This document shows positions 45,349-56,205 of a stretch of DNA of 64,000 bases, piece by piece; position 1 is the first letter of the stretch, and each line of letters opens with the position of its first letter. A program made the position numbers and the translations under genes. Under the pieces are notes generated by a model that was not told the origin of the DNA, searched no databases, and was given only the letters and a program-made list of their open reading frames with translations. The DNA comes from Mucor racemosus (lineage: Eukaryota > Mucoromycota > Mucoromycetes > Mucorales > Mucoraceae), in contig JAPEHQ010000015.1 in assembly GCA_027405735.1 (NCBI GenBank), positions 1 through 64,000 on the forward strand, in the 5' to 3' direction.

Positions 45349-46533
45349 GGCACTATAAAAATCTATTTCATTTACGTTCTGTTTCGATGCAAGTGGGTTA
45401 TGCAGAGAGACGAAAGTCGATATTTCCCTTCGATCCAAAAGGGAATGAAATATGAAGAAGAATTGTTATCTCGTTTACGTGGTGTTTGCTTAATACAATG
45501 CGTTGGATACCGTCTAGAATTGTAAGAGTGTTTTTGTTTTTGTTTTGTTTTGTTTTTTATTTTACACATAATATTTTAATTTGTACATTATTTCATTATT
45601 AGACCGATACACACAGTAGCAACAGCATCTGCCTTATTTCATCGATTTTACAGTAGGCGTTCTTTTTTCGAATATAAAGCTAATGTATGATTTCAAGTTT
45701 TTCATTTTAATTGATTTCCTAACCGAAAATTTATTCCAGAAAATTGCACAAGCATGTGTATTTATAGCATGTAAAAGCGACGAATCTTCACGAAGGGCAA
45801 ACGATATAGCAAAATCATGGCTTTATAAGCCCAATCAAACATTAAGCGAAAAGAGAATTGTAAGGAATCTACATTGATTTACAAGAATGACGGTTCTAAT
45901 CCTTTAGCAATTTAGAATAAATTTATTGCAGATCTACTGTATTACGAATTGATTGTGCTAGAGATTACATGCTTTGATATGCAAATAGACCACCCATATT
46001 TTGAATTGTTTGAATTTGTCAAAGAAATCAACAGTAATGTATATTGACGGGATCAGCAAAAGATGAAATTATACTAATTGTGTAAAATAGCACCCAATGA
46101 TGTTGTGCATGCTGCGCTCGCTTTTATAACTGATAGGTAAAATGTGAATAAAAATGATGGATTTATAAAGTTTCTGGTTGACATTTTATATAGTTTTAGA
46201 TTACCATTATGTCTATGGTACGATTCAAGGCCAATAGCAGCAGCAGCGCTTTTGATGGGATATCATGGACATGATATCAAATTTCCTGCCGATACCAACA
46301 GTGTGTGGGGTCAATTTTTAGAGGTGAATTCAGATTTAATAGGAGGTAAATGTTTGATTCCATGAAACGTCATATTGTAATTAACTGTCTATGGTGATGA
46401 AAATACAGAAATTGCAGGTTCAATTATGGAGGTATATAAACTACCAAAGAAATATTCCAGCAATCATCATAACAGTAGTAATAGCAATACTACAAACAAC
46501 AACACTCATCATTCTAATAACAATAAACGATAA
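45226..46533 (+). CDS. Transcription-type cyclin, paralog of 27796-28902, 8 exons, 260 aa
   Basis: Exons: 45226-45237 (12 nt, M-A-S-Q), 45394-45521, 45603-45684, 45740-45859, 45916-46033, 46091-46136, 46194-46345, 46409-46533; 783 nt in frame. Cyclin fold 1: T-A-S-A-L-F-H-R-F-Y-S-R-R-S-F-F and K-I-A-Q-A-C-V-F-I-A-C-K-S-D-E; fold 2: D-V-V-H-A-A-L-A-F-I-T and R-P-I-A-A-A-A-L-L-M-G. Ends with a low-complexity N/S/H tail. Exons 2 and 3 are exactly as long (128 and 82 nt) as in the paralog; the paralog's fifth exon is divided here by two extra introns. Donor at 46034 rather than 46039 was chosen because only it keeps the frame. K-V-E-E of the paralog reads K-S-D-E here, a change in a normally conserved cyclin position, so CDK binding may differ. 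Intron 1 holds a T run of about 29. Confidence 0.88.
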
Positions 46534-46742
46534 AAAAGCAATAATTTACATTGTATAAAAAATCACAGATATATTGTTATCCCGGCGTTTAAATGTACGA
46601 AAAATTTTCAAATTACAATACATCTGCTCTGATGGGGTCACCGTATTTGTAAAAAAAAAAATAAAAAAAAAAAAAAAAAAAAAAAAAAGCGCGTTCCATT
46701 TTCCTGGTGCTTTTCTCTTTATAAACATTATTAAAATAAGAA

Positions 46743-47800
46743 ATGTCTTCTCAACAGCCAGGAGATCAACACCAACAACCTCAATATGTTCAGGTACCAA
46801 CTGATCCTCTTGCACATCACCAACAACAACAACAACAACAACAACAAGTTTCAAATGCTTTATCATCTGTTCCTGCTCCAAGTGCTTCTTCTGGTAATTA
46901 TCCAGCTTTTGACTTGGGTAAATTCTGGACAGAGCAAATGCAGTTGGCTGATATGTTTGAATCCGATTTTAAGAATCACCCCTTACCTTTGGCCAGAATT
47001 AAGAAAGTTATGAAAACTGATCAAGAAGTCAAGGTAAATTATCAATATCGATAAATAATCCCCCCCTTTTTTTTTATTAATTAAATTGTCCATGATGGGA
47101 TAAAAAAAAAAAAAGATGATCAGCGCAGAAGTAAGTATTCAATTGAGATAATAATTGATAATATTCATCAATTAAACACTTTATAATAGGCTCCTGTGTT
47201 ATTTGCTAAAGGTTGTGAGATATTTATTACAGAATTAACAAAGCGTGCTTGGTATGTATTTTATATCGATTATCAAATAATACATCAATTTAACTAGATT
47301 AAAAGGGTACACGCCGAAGAGAATAAAAGACGTACTTTGCAACGATCTGATATCGCTACAGCTATTTCCAAGACTGATATGTGTGATTTCTTGATTGATA
47401 TTGTTCCTAGAGAAGAGGCTGTCAAGACTCAAAGCGTTCCCTTTGATCAACAACAGCAACAACAGCAACAACAGCAACAGCAACAGCAACCACAACAGCC
47501 TGAATATGGTAGTTATTATCCTGCTCAAGGCGGTGTTCCCCAATATGCTCCTCAACAGGTATGATATTTCCTTTTTTAAAGTTTTTAGTATATTAATATG
47601 AAATTTAGACAATGGAGGCTGCTGCATATGCATCTTATTCTCAATTGACAGCTGAACAAATGCAACAGTATCAACTTCAACTTCAACAATTTGCCGCTCA
47701 ACAACAACAGCAACAACATGCTTATCCTCATGGTGCTGAATCATCAACAGCCGCTCAACAATCTAATACGAATAACAATTCTACAACCAAAACTGAATAA
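46743..47800 (+). CDS. HAP5: CCAAT-binding factor subunit C (NF-YC/Hap5), 5 exons, 270 aa
   Basis: Histone-fold subunit of the heterotrimeric CCAAT-binding complex; pairs with NF-YB/Hap3 and recruits NF-YA/Hap2 in the nucleus. Exons: 46743-47033, 47116-47130 (15-nt exon M-I-S-A-E), 47190-47251, 47306-47558, 47609-47800; 813 nt in frame. The core (about 80-160) shows [32 protein letters not shown] and [12 protein letters not shown], all diagnostic of NF-YC. Q-rich runs before and after the core are typical activation regions. A K/A-rich tract (A-runs 46651-46687) precedes the gene by about 55 bp. The stop lies 547 bp from the convergent eIF4A stop. Confidence 0.96.
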
Positions 47801-48347
47801 ATTATGAATAAATAATAAATATATAAATAAAGGAAAGAAATTACATGAAAAAATGATTCGTTATTTGCGTCCCGAAATTAGTTTGTTGCATATTTTTCTT
47901 GTTGAAAGAATTTTTACGCACATTTGAGAGCAGCAGGTAATTAAAGAAATACCCTCAGTTTATAATCATTCGATTTAGATGCACTCGTTTAGATTTAATA
48001 CCACCATTTCAAATATAAACCCCGAAATTGAAGAGCATTTTGAAAAAAGTCATCGTTCTCTGCTTTAATTTGGGTAAAAAAAAAAAAAAAAAATTGCCTA
48101 CACGTAGTTTAGATGTCGAGTAATAATAGTAAATTGCTCGATGGAAAAAAATGATATACAATAAGGCACAGAAAAACTGGTTTCTTAAAAATATAATCAT
48201 AATGATGAGTTAATCCTACACCAAATGTCTTAATTATGTAAATTTGATTTTATTCGTTTTTTTTTTATATGGAAAAAAGAAAGTTTTGTTTAATAAAAAA
48301 CATTATAGTTGTGTAGAGCGAAAAAAAAAAAGAGTGTATGCTTAAAT
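47801..48347. other. Convergent intergenic region (NF-YC and eIF4A 3' ends)
   Basis: Contains AATAAATAATAAATATATAA just after the NF-YC stop, a good poly(A) signal region, A- and T-runs (48077-48093, 48258-48267, 48321-48331), and no gene. Confidence 0.65.
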
Positions 48348-49832
48348 TTAGATAAGATCAGCAACGTTCATGGGCATTTCATCAATTTGAGTGTTGTAGA
48401 ATTGTTCAATATCTCTCATAGCACGGACATCATCACCGGAAACAAAGTTGATGGCAACACCCTTACGGCCGAAACGACCACCACGACCAATTCTGTGAAT
48501 ATAGTTTTCACGGTTAGAAGGTAAATCGTAGTTGATAACCAAAGAAACTTGTTGAACATCAATACCACGAGCCAACAAATCAGTGGTAATCAAAACACGA
48601 GAAGAACCGGAACGGAATTCCTTCATAATAACATCACGTTGAGATTGATCCATATCACCGTGCATAGCAGAGACAGTGAATTCACGAGCTTGAAGTTTAT
48701 CAGTCAACCAATCGACCTTTCTACGAGTGTTACAGAAGATAACAGCTTGGGTAATGGTGACAGTTTCATATAAATCACACAAAGTATCCAACTTCCATTC
48801 TTCCTTATCAACAGCAATATAGAATTGCTTGATACCTTCCAAAGTTAATTCATCACGCTTAACTAAAATACGGATAGGATCTCTCATGAACTTCTTGGTA
48901 ACTTCCAAAACTTCAGCGGGCATGGTAGCGGACAAGAGAACAACTTGAGTAGATTCAGGCATCAATTGGAAAACATCGTAAATTTGATCCTTGAAACCAC
49001 GAGACAACATCTCATCAGCTTCATCCAAAACGAACATCTTCATGGACTTGGTGTTGAAAGCACGTCTGTTTTGGATCATATCGAAAACACGACCGGGAGT
49101 ACCAACAACAACTTGAACACCAGATTGAAGAGTGGCAATGTCTTCACGGACATTGGTACCACCAATACAGGCATGAGACTTAATACCCATGAAATCACCA
49201 AGGGCCAAGACAACCTTTTGGATTTGAAGGGCCAATTCTCTGGTAGGAGCAAGGATCAAAGCTTGAGGTTCCTTGAGATCGACATCAATGGATTGGAGAA
49301 CAGAAATGGAGAAAGTGGCGGTCTTACCAGTACCAGATTGGGCTTGAGCAATTACATCATGGCCCTTAATAACGGGCATAATAGCACGTTGTTGAATAGC
49401 AGAAGGTCTTTCGAAACTATAATAATGTGAAAAGTAAATTTAGTAACCATGACAACCAAAAAAAATACACAAATTCCGAGAATTACAATCCCCCTTGAAT
49501 CTTTTTTTTAAAAAAAAAATTATTTCTAATATTTACCCATATGCATAAACACCACGAAGAAGTTCGGGCTTGAGGTTCATGTTATCGAAGTTGTCAACAA
49601 CTTCATCCCAGTTAGACTACAAGTGTTTATACAGTTTTGTTAATAAAAAAATTTTCGTTTTAAAATACGATAAAAATTTTTTTTCTCGCTCTTGAAAATT
49701 ACAAACCTCGATTTCGTTGTCTTGGATTTCTTGCAAAGGTTCGTTACTAAATAATGGGAAAAAAAGGTATTAAAAGATCTGCTTGATTATTTTACAAGAC
49801 AACATTGGATATAACTCAATAGTTTACCTCAT
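48348..49832 (-). CDS. TIF1: Translation initiation factor eIF4A, DEAD-box helicase, 4 exons, 397 aa
   Basis: ATP-dependent RNA helicase of the cap-binding eIF4F complex; unwinds 5' UTR structure. Exons: 49832-49828 (only 5 nt, ATGAG), 49746-49707, 49616-49537, 49416-48348; 1194 nt in frame. Motifs: Q motif F-E-R-P-S-A-I-Q-Q, motif I A-Q-S-G-T-G-K-T, Ia P-T-R-E-L-A, Ib [45 protein letters not shown]. Length equals yeast and animal eIF4A. The coding sequence is visibly richer in C-ending codons than its neighbours, as expected for a highly expressed gene. The 5-nt first exon was accepted because it supplies the only in-frame ATG giving M-S-N-E; intron 3 includes a T8A10 tract. Confidence 0.97.
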
Positions 49833-49980
49833 GATGTAATAAAATGTTTAAAGAAAGAGAAAGAAAAAAAAAATTTCAATTAGAAAGAGAAATAGTCAAG
49901 GGGTTTAGCTTGAATAGTACGTCACATTAAAAAGTATTTTAAGCCTTCTTTTTTTTCGGCTTCAGCAAAGAAATCTCGGT

Positions 49981-50934
49981 TTATTTAGATGTAGTAGGTT
50001 TAGCAATGATATAACAAGTAGTGCCTAAATGCCATCGAGACACTTTCTCTACCTGTAACTTCTCTTTAACTCGGGGATCCTCGAATAATCCCATGATATC
50101 TCGATTCCACCAACATCCCCATTGTTGCACGTGCTTATCTACATTTGTATCCAATAATCTGTTCAACCAGTCATAATGTGAACGACCGTGCTCCAGCAAC
50201 AGGACCCGAGATTCTTCTGATTTACAGGAATCTGCTAATTGTACTAATGCCTCTACTGGATCACCGCATGAACAAAGTCCAAATGTATCAACAATTGTAT
50301 CATATTTCTTGTTCTTTTTCTCTTCTACATTGCTAGTCTCGAAAAATGCTTTATGGAATTTATCTTTATATGATTCAAGGTATTTTTCTTTGGCTTCATT
50401 CAACATTGGTTCGTGTCGATCTGTAAATGTGGCCGAGGTAACTTGATCTGCATTATAATAATCAAAATTACGACCTGTGCCTGTAGACACTTCTAAAACA
50501 TCACCCTAAAAATTACGCATTGAGTTTTTTCTATTTTCTTCTCGTATGATTTCTTTATCCTTATACTCGCTTACCTTTGCTTTTCCAATTAACCAACGTC
50601 GCAAAAGGCCAACACCCATAACGACTTCATCCCAACCAATTTCTTGATCGTACTTTTTAGCAACAGATTCCCAGACATTGGAAGTATCAAAACTGGTGGG
50701 TGTAATTGATGGATCCTCTGTTTTTCCTGCAACAATGTCATTCGTGTCGTTTTTACTTTTGAAAACAATCATACTAACATAGGTAGCTGTCACGTATAAT
50801 AGCGAGCCACCTATTAGAATGGGTCCCAACTTGGGCTTTTGCTTTGGTGGAGGTGGAGGTGGAGGTGGGGTATAAATTGGTTTGTATTTGAGCCCGCCTG
50901 CGGCTACTCTGTTGATTGCTTTTCTAGTAGACAT
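49981..50934 (-). CDS. OMS1: OMS1-like SAM-dependent methyltransferase, mitochondrial membrane, 294 aa
   Basis: Exons 50934-50575 and 50505-49981; 885 nt in frame. The N-terminus is basic (M-S-T-R-K-A-I-N-R-V), followed by an eight-proline run and one hydrophobic segment (about 32-54, L-G-P-I-L-I-G-G-S-L-L-Y), then Y-D-Q-E-I-G-W-D-E and SAM-binding motif I L-E-V-S-T-G-T-G-R-N, whose coding is split by the intron. D-T-F-G-L-C-S-C and L-L-L-E-H-G-R correspond to later methyltransferase motifs. The layout matches yeast Oms1, an inner-membrane methyltransferase-like protein linked to respiratory chain assembly; the methyl acceptor is not known. ATG 50934 is the first in frame. The stop is 148 bp from the eIF4A start on the same strand. 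Confidence 0.85.
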
Positions 50935-51379
50935 GTTAAAATAAATAAAAAAGAGGGGAGTTGACATCAACCCCCCCCCCCCGCTTCCGTTTATAAAAAA
51001 CCTTCTAGTAAGCAGGCCCAATCAACCAAGTTTATGCTTGCGTTTGTGACCTCCATCAAGTTTACCAGTTTATATGCTTCAAGTATTTTTCTTACCTAAA
51101 AAAGTTGGTTAAAAGCACTTCAGTAACAATTATAATATATTGAACGTGCTTAGTATATTATGACATTCTTTATTTTACATTTTAGCATGTAAAACTGGAA
51201 ATGCTAGCCGTTTTAGAATTGCAGTTTTTTTTTATGAATTCCAAAAATGAGTGAGGGATATGGTGCTTTTTTAATGTTATTTTTTTCAATTGCCGATTTT
51301 GCCGGAATAGACGGATTGCCGGACATTTTTCGGGGATTATGTAATGTATATGCTACTTTTTTATAATTTATGGTATTCA
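50935..51379. other. Upstream region of OMS1-like gene, no gene seen
   Basis: Holds a C11 run (50971-50983 region) and AT-rich promoter sequence. Around 51295-51340 a TTGCCGGACATTTTTCGGGG stretch resembles one in block T (AGCGGACATTTTTCGGGGCT near 22119), possibly the edge of the third T copy. Confidence 0.5.
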
Positions 51380-52715
51380 AATTAGCTGTTCAATCTCGCT
51401 ACACTCAATTACGACATAGCTCTGTAGGCTCACTTATGCAATTTTTTCAATGAATGTATCATATGACCTCGTTACGCTCGATCAATGCCCTTCCTAATTG
51501 AAAAATGTATGTTTTTACGACAAATATTAATGAGGTTTATAAACATCCTTTTTTTTTAAAGAAAATTCTGACCTTTGATTGGCCTGCCCCCCTTTTTTTA
51601 GAAACCACCTTTTGTAATATATTATTAGCAAGCACCTGCTATCCCTCCTCTTTACTCATTTGAACACGCAGATTATTATGTGTATGATGTCAAATGGTCT
51701 CCTACACATCCCTCCCTGTTTGTTACTGTAGATGGAACCGACCAATTTGATTTATGGAATTTGAATGCAGATACCGAGGAACCATTTGTAAGCATTCAAG
51801 TTGACTCTGGTAAAGCATTGGATAAATTGGCTTGGGATAAAGAGAGTAAAAAGACAGTAATGAGTTCCAGTGATAGCCATGTTTATGTTTTTGACATTGG
51901 AGAGGTACGACAAAAAATCAATTTAAATCAACTCTAGCGCGATAATTAGAACGTAATATTATATTGTCATCAAATAAACTACTACACAGTATTAATAAAT
52001 GTAAGTATTTACATTAATAAACTTGAATAAAATTGGTACAACATCATGGATTCTTGAAAAAGTTCTCAAATATCGTGAAATATCTTACTTTTAAGACCTA
52101 TAGGGCTTATAAGCGGCAATTTAATTTCAAAAATTATTCTTGTCCACATCATCAATTTTAACATTTTCCAATTTTTTTTTCTGATTTTGCAAATTTAGAG
52201 TTAACTAAACTACCAATTATACTAAAAAAAAATACGTGCCTATACCAAATTTAGCGATCTATTTGTTTCAAAAAAAATACAAATTATTTTCGTTACAAAA
52301 TATTACATGAAAATCCTTTAATTAAAAAACCGTTTTTGGGACAAAAGTACAAAGTTTTATTACTTAACGTTTAATATTAAGTTTTCATAATATGCGCATT
52401 AGTTATAATAACAATTTTTTCTCACATTGTACTATATTTAAAGGCTAATTTTGGTATCAAAATTTGATTTTTCTGTTTTTTGATCAAAATCATGAGTGTT
52501 GGTAAGGATAAAATGAGCTCCGAAAATGTAAGCTGCAAAAACTGAATTTTCAGATCTCACATGGTTAAATACGAAAAAAAAAACTTTTTTATTTAAAATT
52601 TAAATATACCATAATATATAAGAGGCCTAGCCGTAATCTCGCTACGCTTAATTACAGCGTCGCTCTGCGGACTGACTTTTACAATTTTTTCAATGGACAT
52701 ATTGGATGATCATGT
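51380..52715 (+). repeat. Duplicated block T, copy 3 (inverted, shorter)
   Basis: Holds the dynein fragment followed by the same downstream non-coding sequence as T copies 1 and 2, in opposite orientation. A ~95-bp unit (CTCGCTACACTCAATTACGA... ending TGCAATTTTTTCAATGAATG) occurs at both ends (about 51390-51475 and 52628-52705) in direct orientation; copies 1 and 2 show it once (for example 18180-18260). Confidence 0.82.
51629..51937 (+). pseudogene. Dynein intermediate chain C-terminal fragment, open frame, copy 3
   Basis: 102 codons open after an acceptor-like TTATTAG: Q-A-P-A-I-P-P-L-Y-S-F-E, then Y-D-V-K-W-S-P-T-H-P-S-L-F, V-D-G-T-D-Q-F-D-L-W-N-L-N and S-D-S-H-V-Y-V-F-D-I-G-E. This is the last WD40 part of a cytoplasmic dynein intermediate chain, which binds dynein heavy chain through its propeller. 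Nothing of the N-terminal light-chain-binding region or earlier blades is present upstream, so it is a gene fragment, not a gene. Compared with copies 1 and 2 it lacks stop codons. No ATG opens the frame near the 5' end. Confidence 0.85.
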
Positions 52716-54669
52716 ATCATAATAATATAATAAAAATAGTAAAAATAATGAATCAAATTAGCTATTATGTATATAAACAAATAGTAATTGGTTCTTTATG
52801 TTTATCGTTAATATGTGTAGTATGCAAATTCTTTAATTTCGAGCTTCGGGGAAAATTCAGGTACCTAAAAATGTGGAGGGCTGCCAACAGATGCTATAAA
52901 TCGCTTTATTCATCTTAATTCTGGAACCAATATACATACGCTCTCATAACGAGAACAGTGTTTATAATTCCAACGAAACGGAATCTACATTTACTTGGCT
53001 CAAAAACCAGTTTCCCGGAGGATTTGTTATAGAATCATCCAGCGCATATTTTGATTTGTTATTACACGAACATTCTCGTTTGATTTGAATATTGGTTGGC
53101 AACCAGAGACCCTTAAGAGCAAGGAAATGAAATATAACTAAGAAATTTTATACAAGAATTGCCTCGGTTAGGTTGTGGGCAAAAACATTTTGGATAACAG
53201 CAAACATTATACAGCATTTGACATTGATATTAGACCGAAGTCAACTTAAAAATTAATCAAAGGTCAAATGTGCCATATATGCAACAAACCTATAACTAGA
53301 AAAACTTGTAACCTTAAATTTACGTTCACTTTGAGGGGCTATATTTGCTTAGTCAAAAATGCAGGCTTTTATTCTCATAAAATTATGATGACAACAACAA
53401 CACAATTACCTTCCTCCCCTTCATCAGGAATTTAGTGCCCAACACGACCAATAAGCAAAACTTCAATCGCAACCATTGGGTAACCTTTTATATAAAAGAC
53501 AGGTCCAAGTTAGATGGTCTCGGATCAATGGTCACCATGGTGATTGCCTACAGATGATACTCACTGATGAATACATTAATCCAAGTTTGATCCACGTTGA
53601 TACTTATTTCTGGAGAGATAATATCAACTATCATAATTGAAGGTAAAGAAATGTCAAAAAAAAAAGTCATGAACAATAATTAACATAGCAATTCAAGTAG
53701 TTCATATCTTAGTACAAATTTTTCTTTCTTTTTTGCTTATAAATAAAGTTGACTCAATAACTGCACCTATTTTTTTTCTCACTCTTCTCATAACTTTGTC
53801 ATATATTCAATGGGGCTTTAATAAGCATATAATAGCAATATGGAGTATCATATTTTTTAGGTACCTGAATTTTTCCCGAAGCTCGAAATTATGGTATTTT
53901 TATTAAAAAAAAAAAGGATTTTTATACTACACATATTGACGATAAACAGCCAAAGCTAATTATTATTTATTCATATATAATATCTTGTTTTCAGTATCAT
54001 TTTTATTATAAATGTTCTATGTACTATTATGAAACTTAATTTGAAGGATACCATAAGTTATAAAAAAAAGTACCATATTTATTACACAATCTCCGGAAAT
54101 TATCCGGCGGTCCGCTTATGTCCGGTAACATCAGAAATTGAAAAAAGAAATACCATAAAAAAAATACTATTTTTTTATCCTCACTCTCTATTTTAACATA
54201 TTTTGCATTGTTTGGTCTCAATTACGACAAATATACTGCAATAAATGCATAGATATAAATAACGTAATGATAATTATAAAATATTTAGTGCAAGAAAGAG
54301 AAAAAGCTTTGTAGCAATTGTTTTTTGTATAAATAATTGTATTTTGTGTCATTAAGGGACATCTTATTGTTGAGACGAAAACTGCGATGATTGATTTTTA
54401 ATAATCTATAATGCCTGTATTCATCACATAATGTAACGCTTGTATATTAAAACACATGCAAAGTCCAGAGAGACTCGCTTTTACTAAACAGATACATCGA
54501 TACCCAGTAATCTATTTTTCCTCCTTAAATATCTTTATGCTATTAATTATACAATGACAACATTTAAAAAAAATATACGTATAGTTAGTTTATAATGGAT
54601 TTAAAATAATGAATAATATTGTTTATAAAAGTACATGAGAGAAATTAATGAAATAAACTACGGAACGAT
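52716..54669. other. Non-coding region with an inverted pair, origin unknown
   Basis: Two imperfect inverted arms, about 52798-52874 and 53846-53975, share TTATCGTTAATATGTGTAGT, TTTCGAGCTTCGGGGAAAAT and CAGGTACCTAAAAA, enclosing about 970 bp. The interior has only short decayed frames (for example 53500-53640). No target duplication was found. The rest is AT-rich, with the 3' flank of the hexose transporter on the right. Confidence 0.55.
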
Positions 54670-56205
54670 TTAGTTACGGTCAAAACCTCTGACAATATCT
54701 TCGAGAGAACGACCCTTGGTCTCAGGAACCTTAAGATAGGTAAAAACGAAAGCAAGTGCAGCAACACCAGCAAATATAGCAAAAGAATAACCCTTAATGC
54801 CTTCAAAGATAAGAGGGAAACATTGACCAATCAAGAAGTTCATGGCCCAGTTGACAGCAGTAGCAATGGCACCAACAGCAGATGAAGCATAAACAGGAGT
54901 TAATTCAGAAGTCATCATCCAAGGAATGGGTCCAACGCCAATGGCAAAGGCAATAACATAACCAAAGACAGATACAATCAAAAGAGCACCAACGTTGTAG
55001 ACATAACCAATAATCAAGAGAACAGAGAAAATACAGGCACCAACTTCAGCAATCATAAGCAAAGGACGACGACCCATACGATCAATCAATATTAAAGAGA
55101 GAATAGTAGAAGCAAAGTTAACAACAGTAGTAACGATAGCCATATACTTTGACATTTCAGCATCAAAAGCCATATTGAAAATAGTAGTGGAATAATACAT
55201 GACAGCATTCATACCAATCAATTGTTGAGTAATATGAAGAGTAATAACAGTAAGAGCAATACGACGAATAAGAGGATCACGGAAGATTTGAATCATGTTC
55301 ATAGGAGAACGAACACCTTCATCTTGAGTAACAATACCTTCTTCAACTTGATCATCAAAAGATTTACCATCAGTCTTATCATCAACAGAAGCAGCATCGC
55401 CAACAATAGCCTTGGCTGCAGCAGTGCCTAATTGACCTTCAACCATACCATAAAATTCCTTGTCAATGTTGGAATTAGGACGAAGTCTTTGAAGGTTTTC
55501 TCTGGCTTCTTCAATACGATTAATAGAAACAAGATAACGAGGAGATTCAACACAACCAGCCATCAAAAAGAATTGAGCAATAGCAGGAATAGCAACAATA
55601 GCATAATTGATTCTCCAAAGAGGAACATTAGCAAGGGGAAGGCCAATAACAGAAGCTAGCAAGATACCAATGACAATAGCAAACTGATTACATGTACCCA
55701 TGGTACCACGAGCTTTAATAGTAGAAACTTCACCTACATAAGTAGGAGTAGAAAGAGAACCAAGACCACAAGAAAGACCACAAAAGATACGGCCAATAAT
55801 AAACATGGCAGGGTTGACAGAAACACCAATTAAGAGAGCACCAATGATCCAACCAATATTGTTAAAGATAATGGTCTTCTTACGGCCATATTTAGTTTGA
55901 ATAGCACCACCAAAGAGGCCACCAAAAAGACCACCTACACAGAAGGCGGAAACAGCGAAACCCCAAAGACCAGTGTTCATTGGAAGACAATCAGGAAATG
56001 CTTTACTAGCAATATGAGCAGCGCCATTCTCACAGGCATGGGTTGCTTCACCAGGAACATTGGCAGAGCCAATAACCCAACCGTTACTGAATGAGCCGAG
56101 GCAAGAGATAATTACACAGTAAACCATGTATTTTGGCATTTTGAGATCGACAGAATCTATCATTTTGTTTACAATGATTTTACAAGGTATAAATGTTTAA
56201 TGTAA
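54660..56205 (-). repeat. Arm A of a ~1.5-kb near-perfect inverted repeat
   Basis: Contains transporter copy A and about 40 bp upstream of its ATG; similarity to arm B (58496-60030) stops essentially at the stop codon on one side and at CATTAAACAYTTATACC on the other. Differences noticed: C4 versus C3 in a run, and one synonymous GGT/GGC near the end. Confidence 0.9.
54670..56163 (-). CDS. MFS hexose transporter, intact copy A, 497 aa
   Basis: Proton- or facilitative sugar porter of the SLC2/Hxt family in the plasma membrane, 12 predicted membrane segments, single exon. Signatures: G-R-K-K-T after TM2, E-S-P-R-Y-L before the central loop, Q-Q-L-I-G-M-N-A-V-M-Y-Y in TM7, D-R-M-G-R-R-P-L-L between TM8 and TM9, G-P-I-P-W in TM10, and P-E-T-K-G-R-S after TM12. 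The acidic central loop (D-D-K-T-D-G-K-S-F-D-D-Q) is expected to be cytosolic. G-P-I-P-W and Q-Q-L resemble glucose-type carriers; the substrate is not proven. Nearly identical to the inverted copy at 58538-60030. Codons are richer in C/T endings than in neighbouring genes, suggesting high expression. Confidence 0.95.
   Translation of the reverse strand: MIDSVDLKMPKYMVYCVIISCLGSFSNGWVIGSANVPGEATHACENGAAHIASKAFPDCLPMNTGLWGFAVSAFCVGGLFGGLFGGAIQTKYGRKKTIIFNNIGWIIGALLIGVSVNPAMFIIGRIFCGLSCGLGSLSTPTYVGEVSTIKARGTMGTCNQFAIVIGILLASVIGLPLANVPLWRINYAIVAIPAIAQFFLMAGCVESPRYLVSINRIEEARENLQRLRPNSNIDKEFYGMVEGQLGTAAAKAIVGDAASVDDKTDGKSFDDQVEEGIVTQDEGVRSPMNMIQIFRDPLIRRIALTVITLHITQQLIGMNAVMYYSTTIFNMAFDAEMSKYMAIVTTVVNFASTILSLILIDRMGRRPLLMIAEVGACIFSVLLIIGYVYNVGALLIVSVFGYVIAFAIGVGPIPWMMTSELTPVYASSAVGAIATAVNWAMNFLIGQCFPLIFEGIKGYSFAIFAGVAALAFVFTYLKVPETKGRSLEDIVRGFDRN

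Noticed and set aside
50935..51021. N-terminal extension of the OMS1-like gene
   Set aside because: The extension begins at a TTG and crosses a C run; the first ATG at 50934 gives a normal basic leader.
55222..56094. Plus-strand frames over transporter copy A, repeated over copy B
   Set aside because: They recur only because both transporter genes have the same antisense strand.
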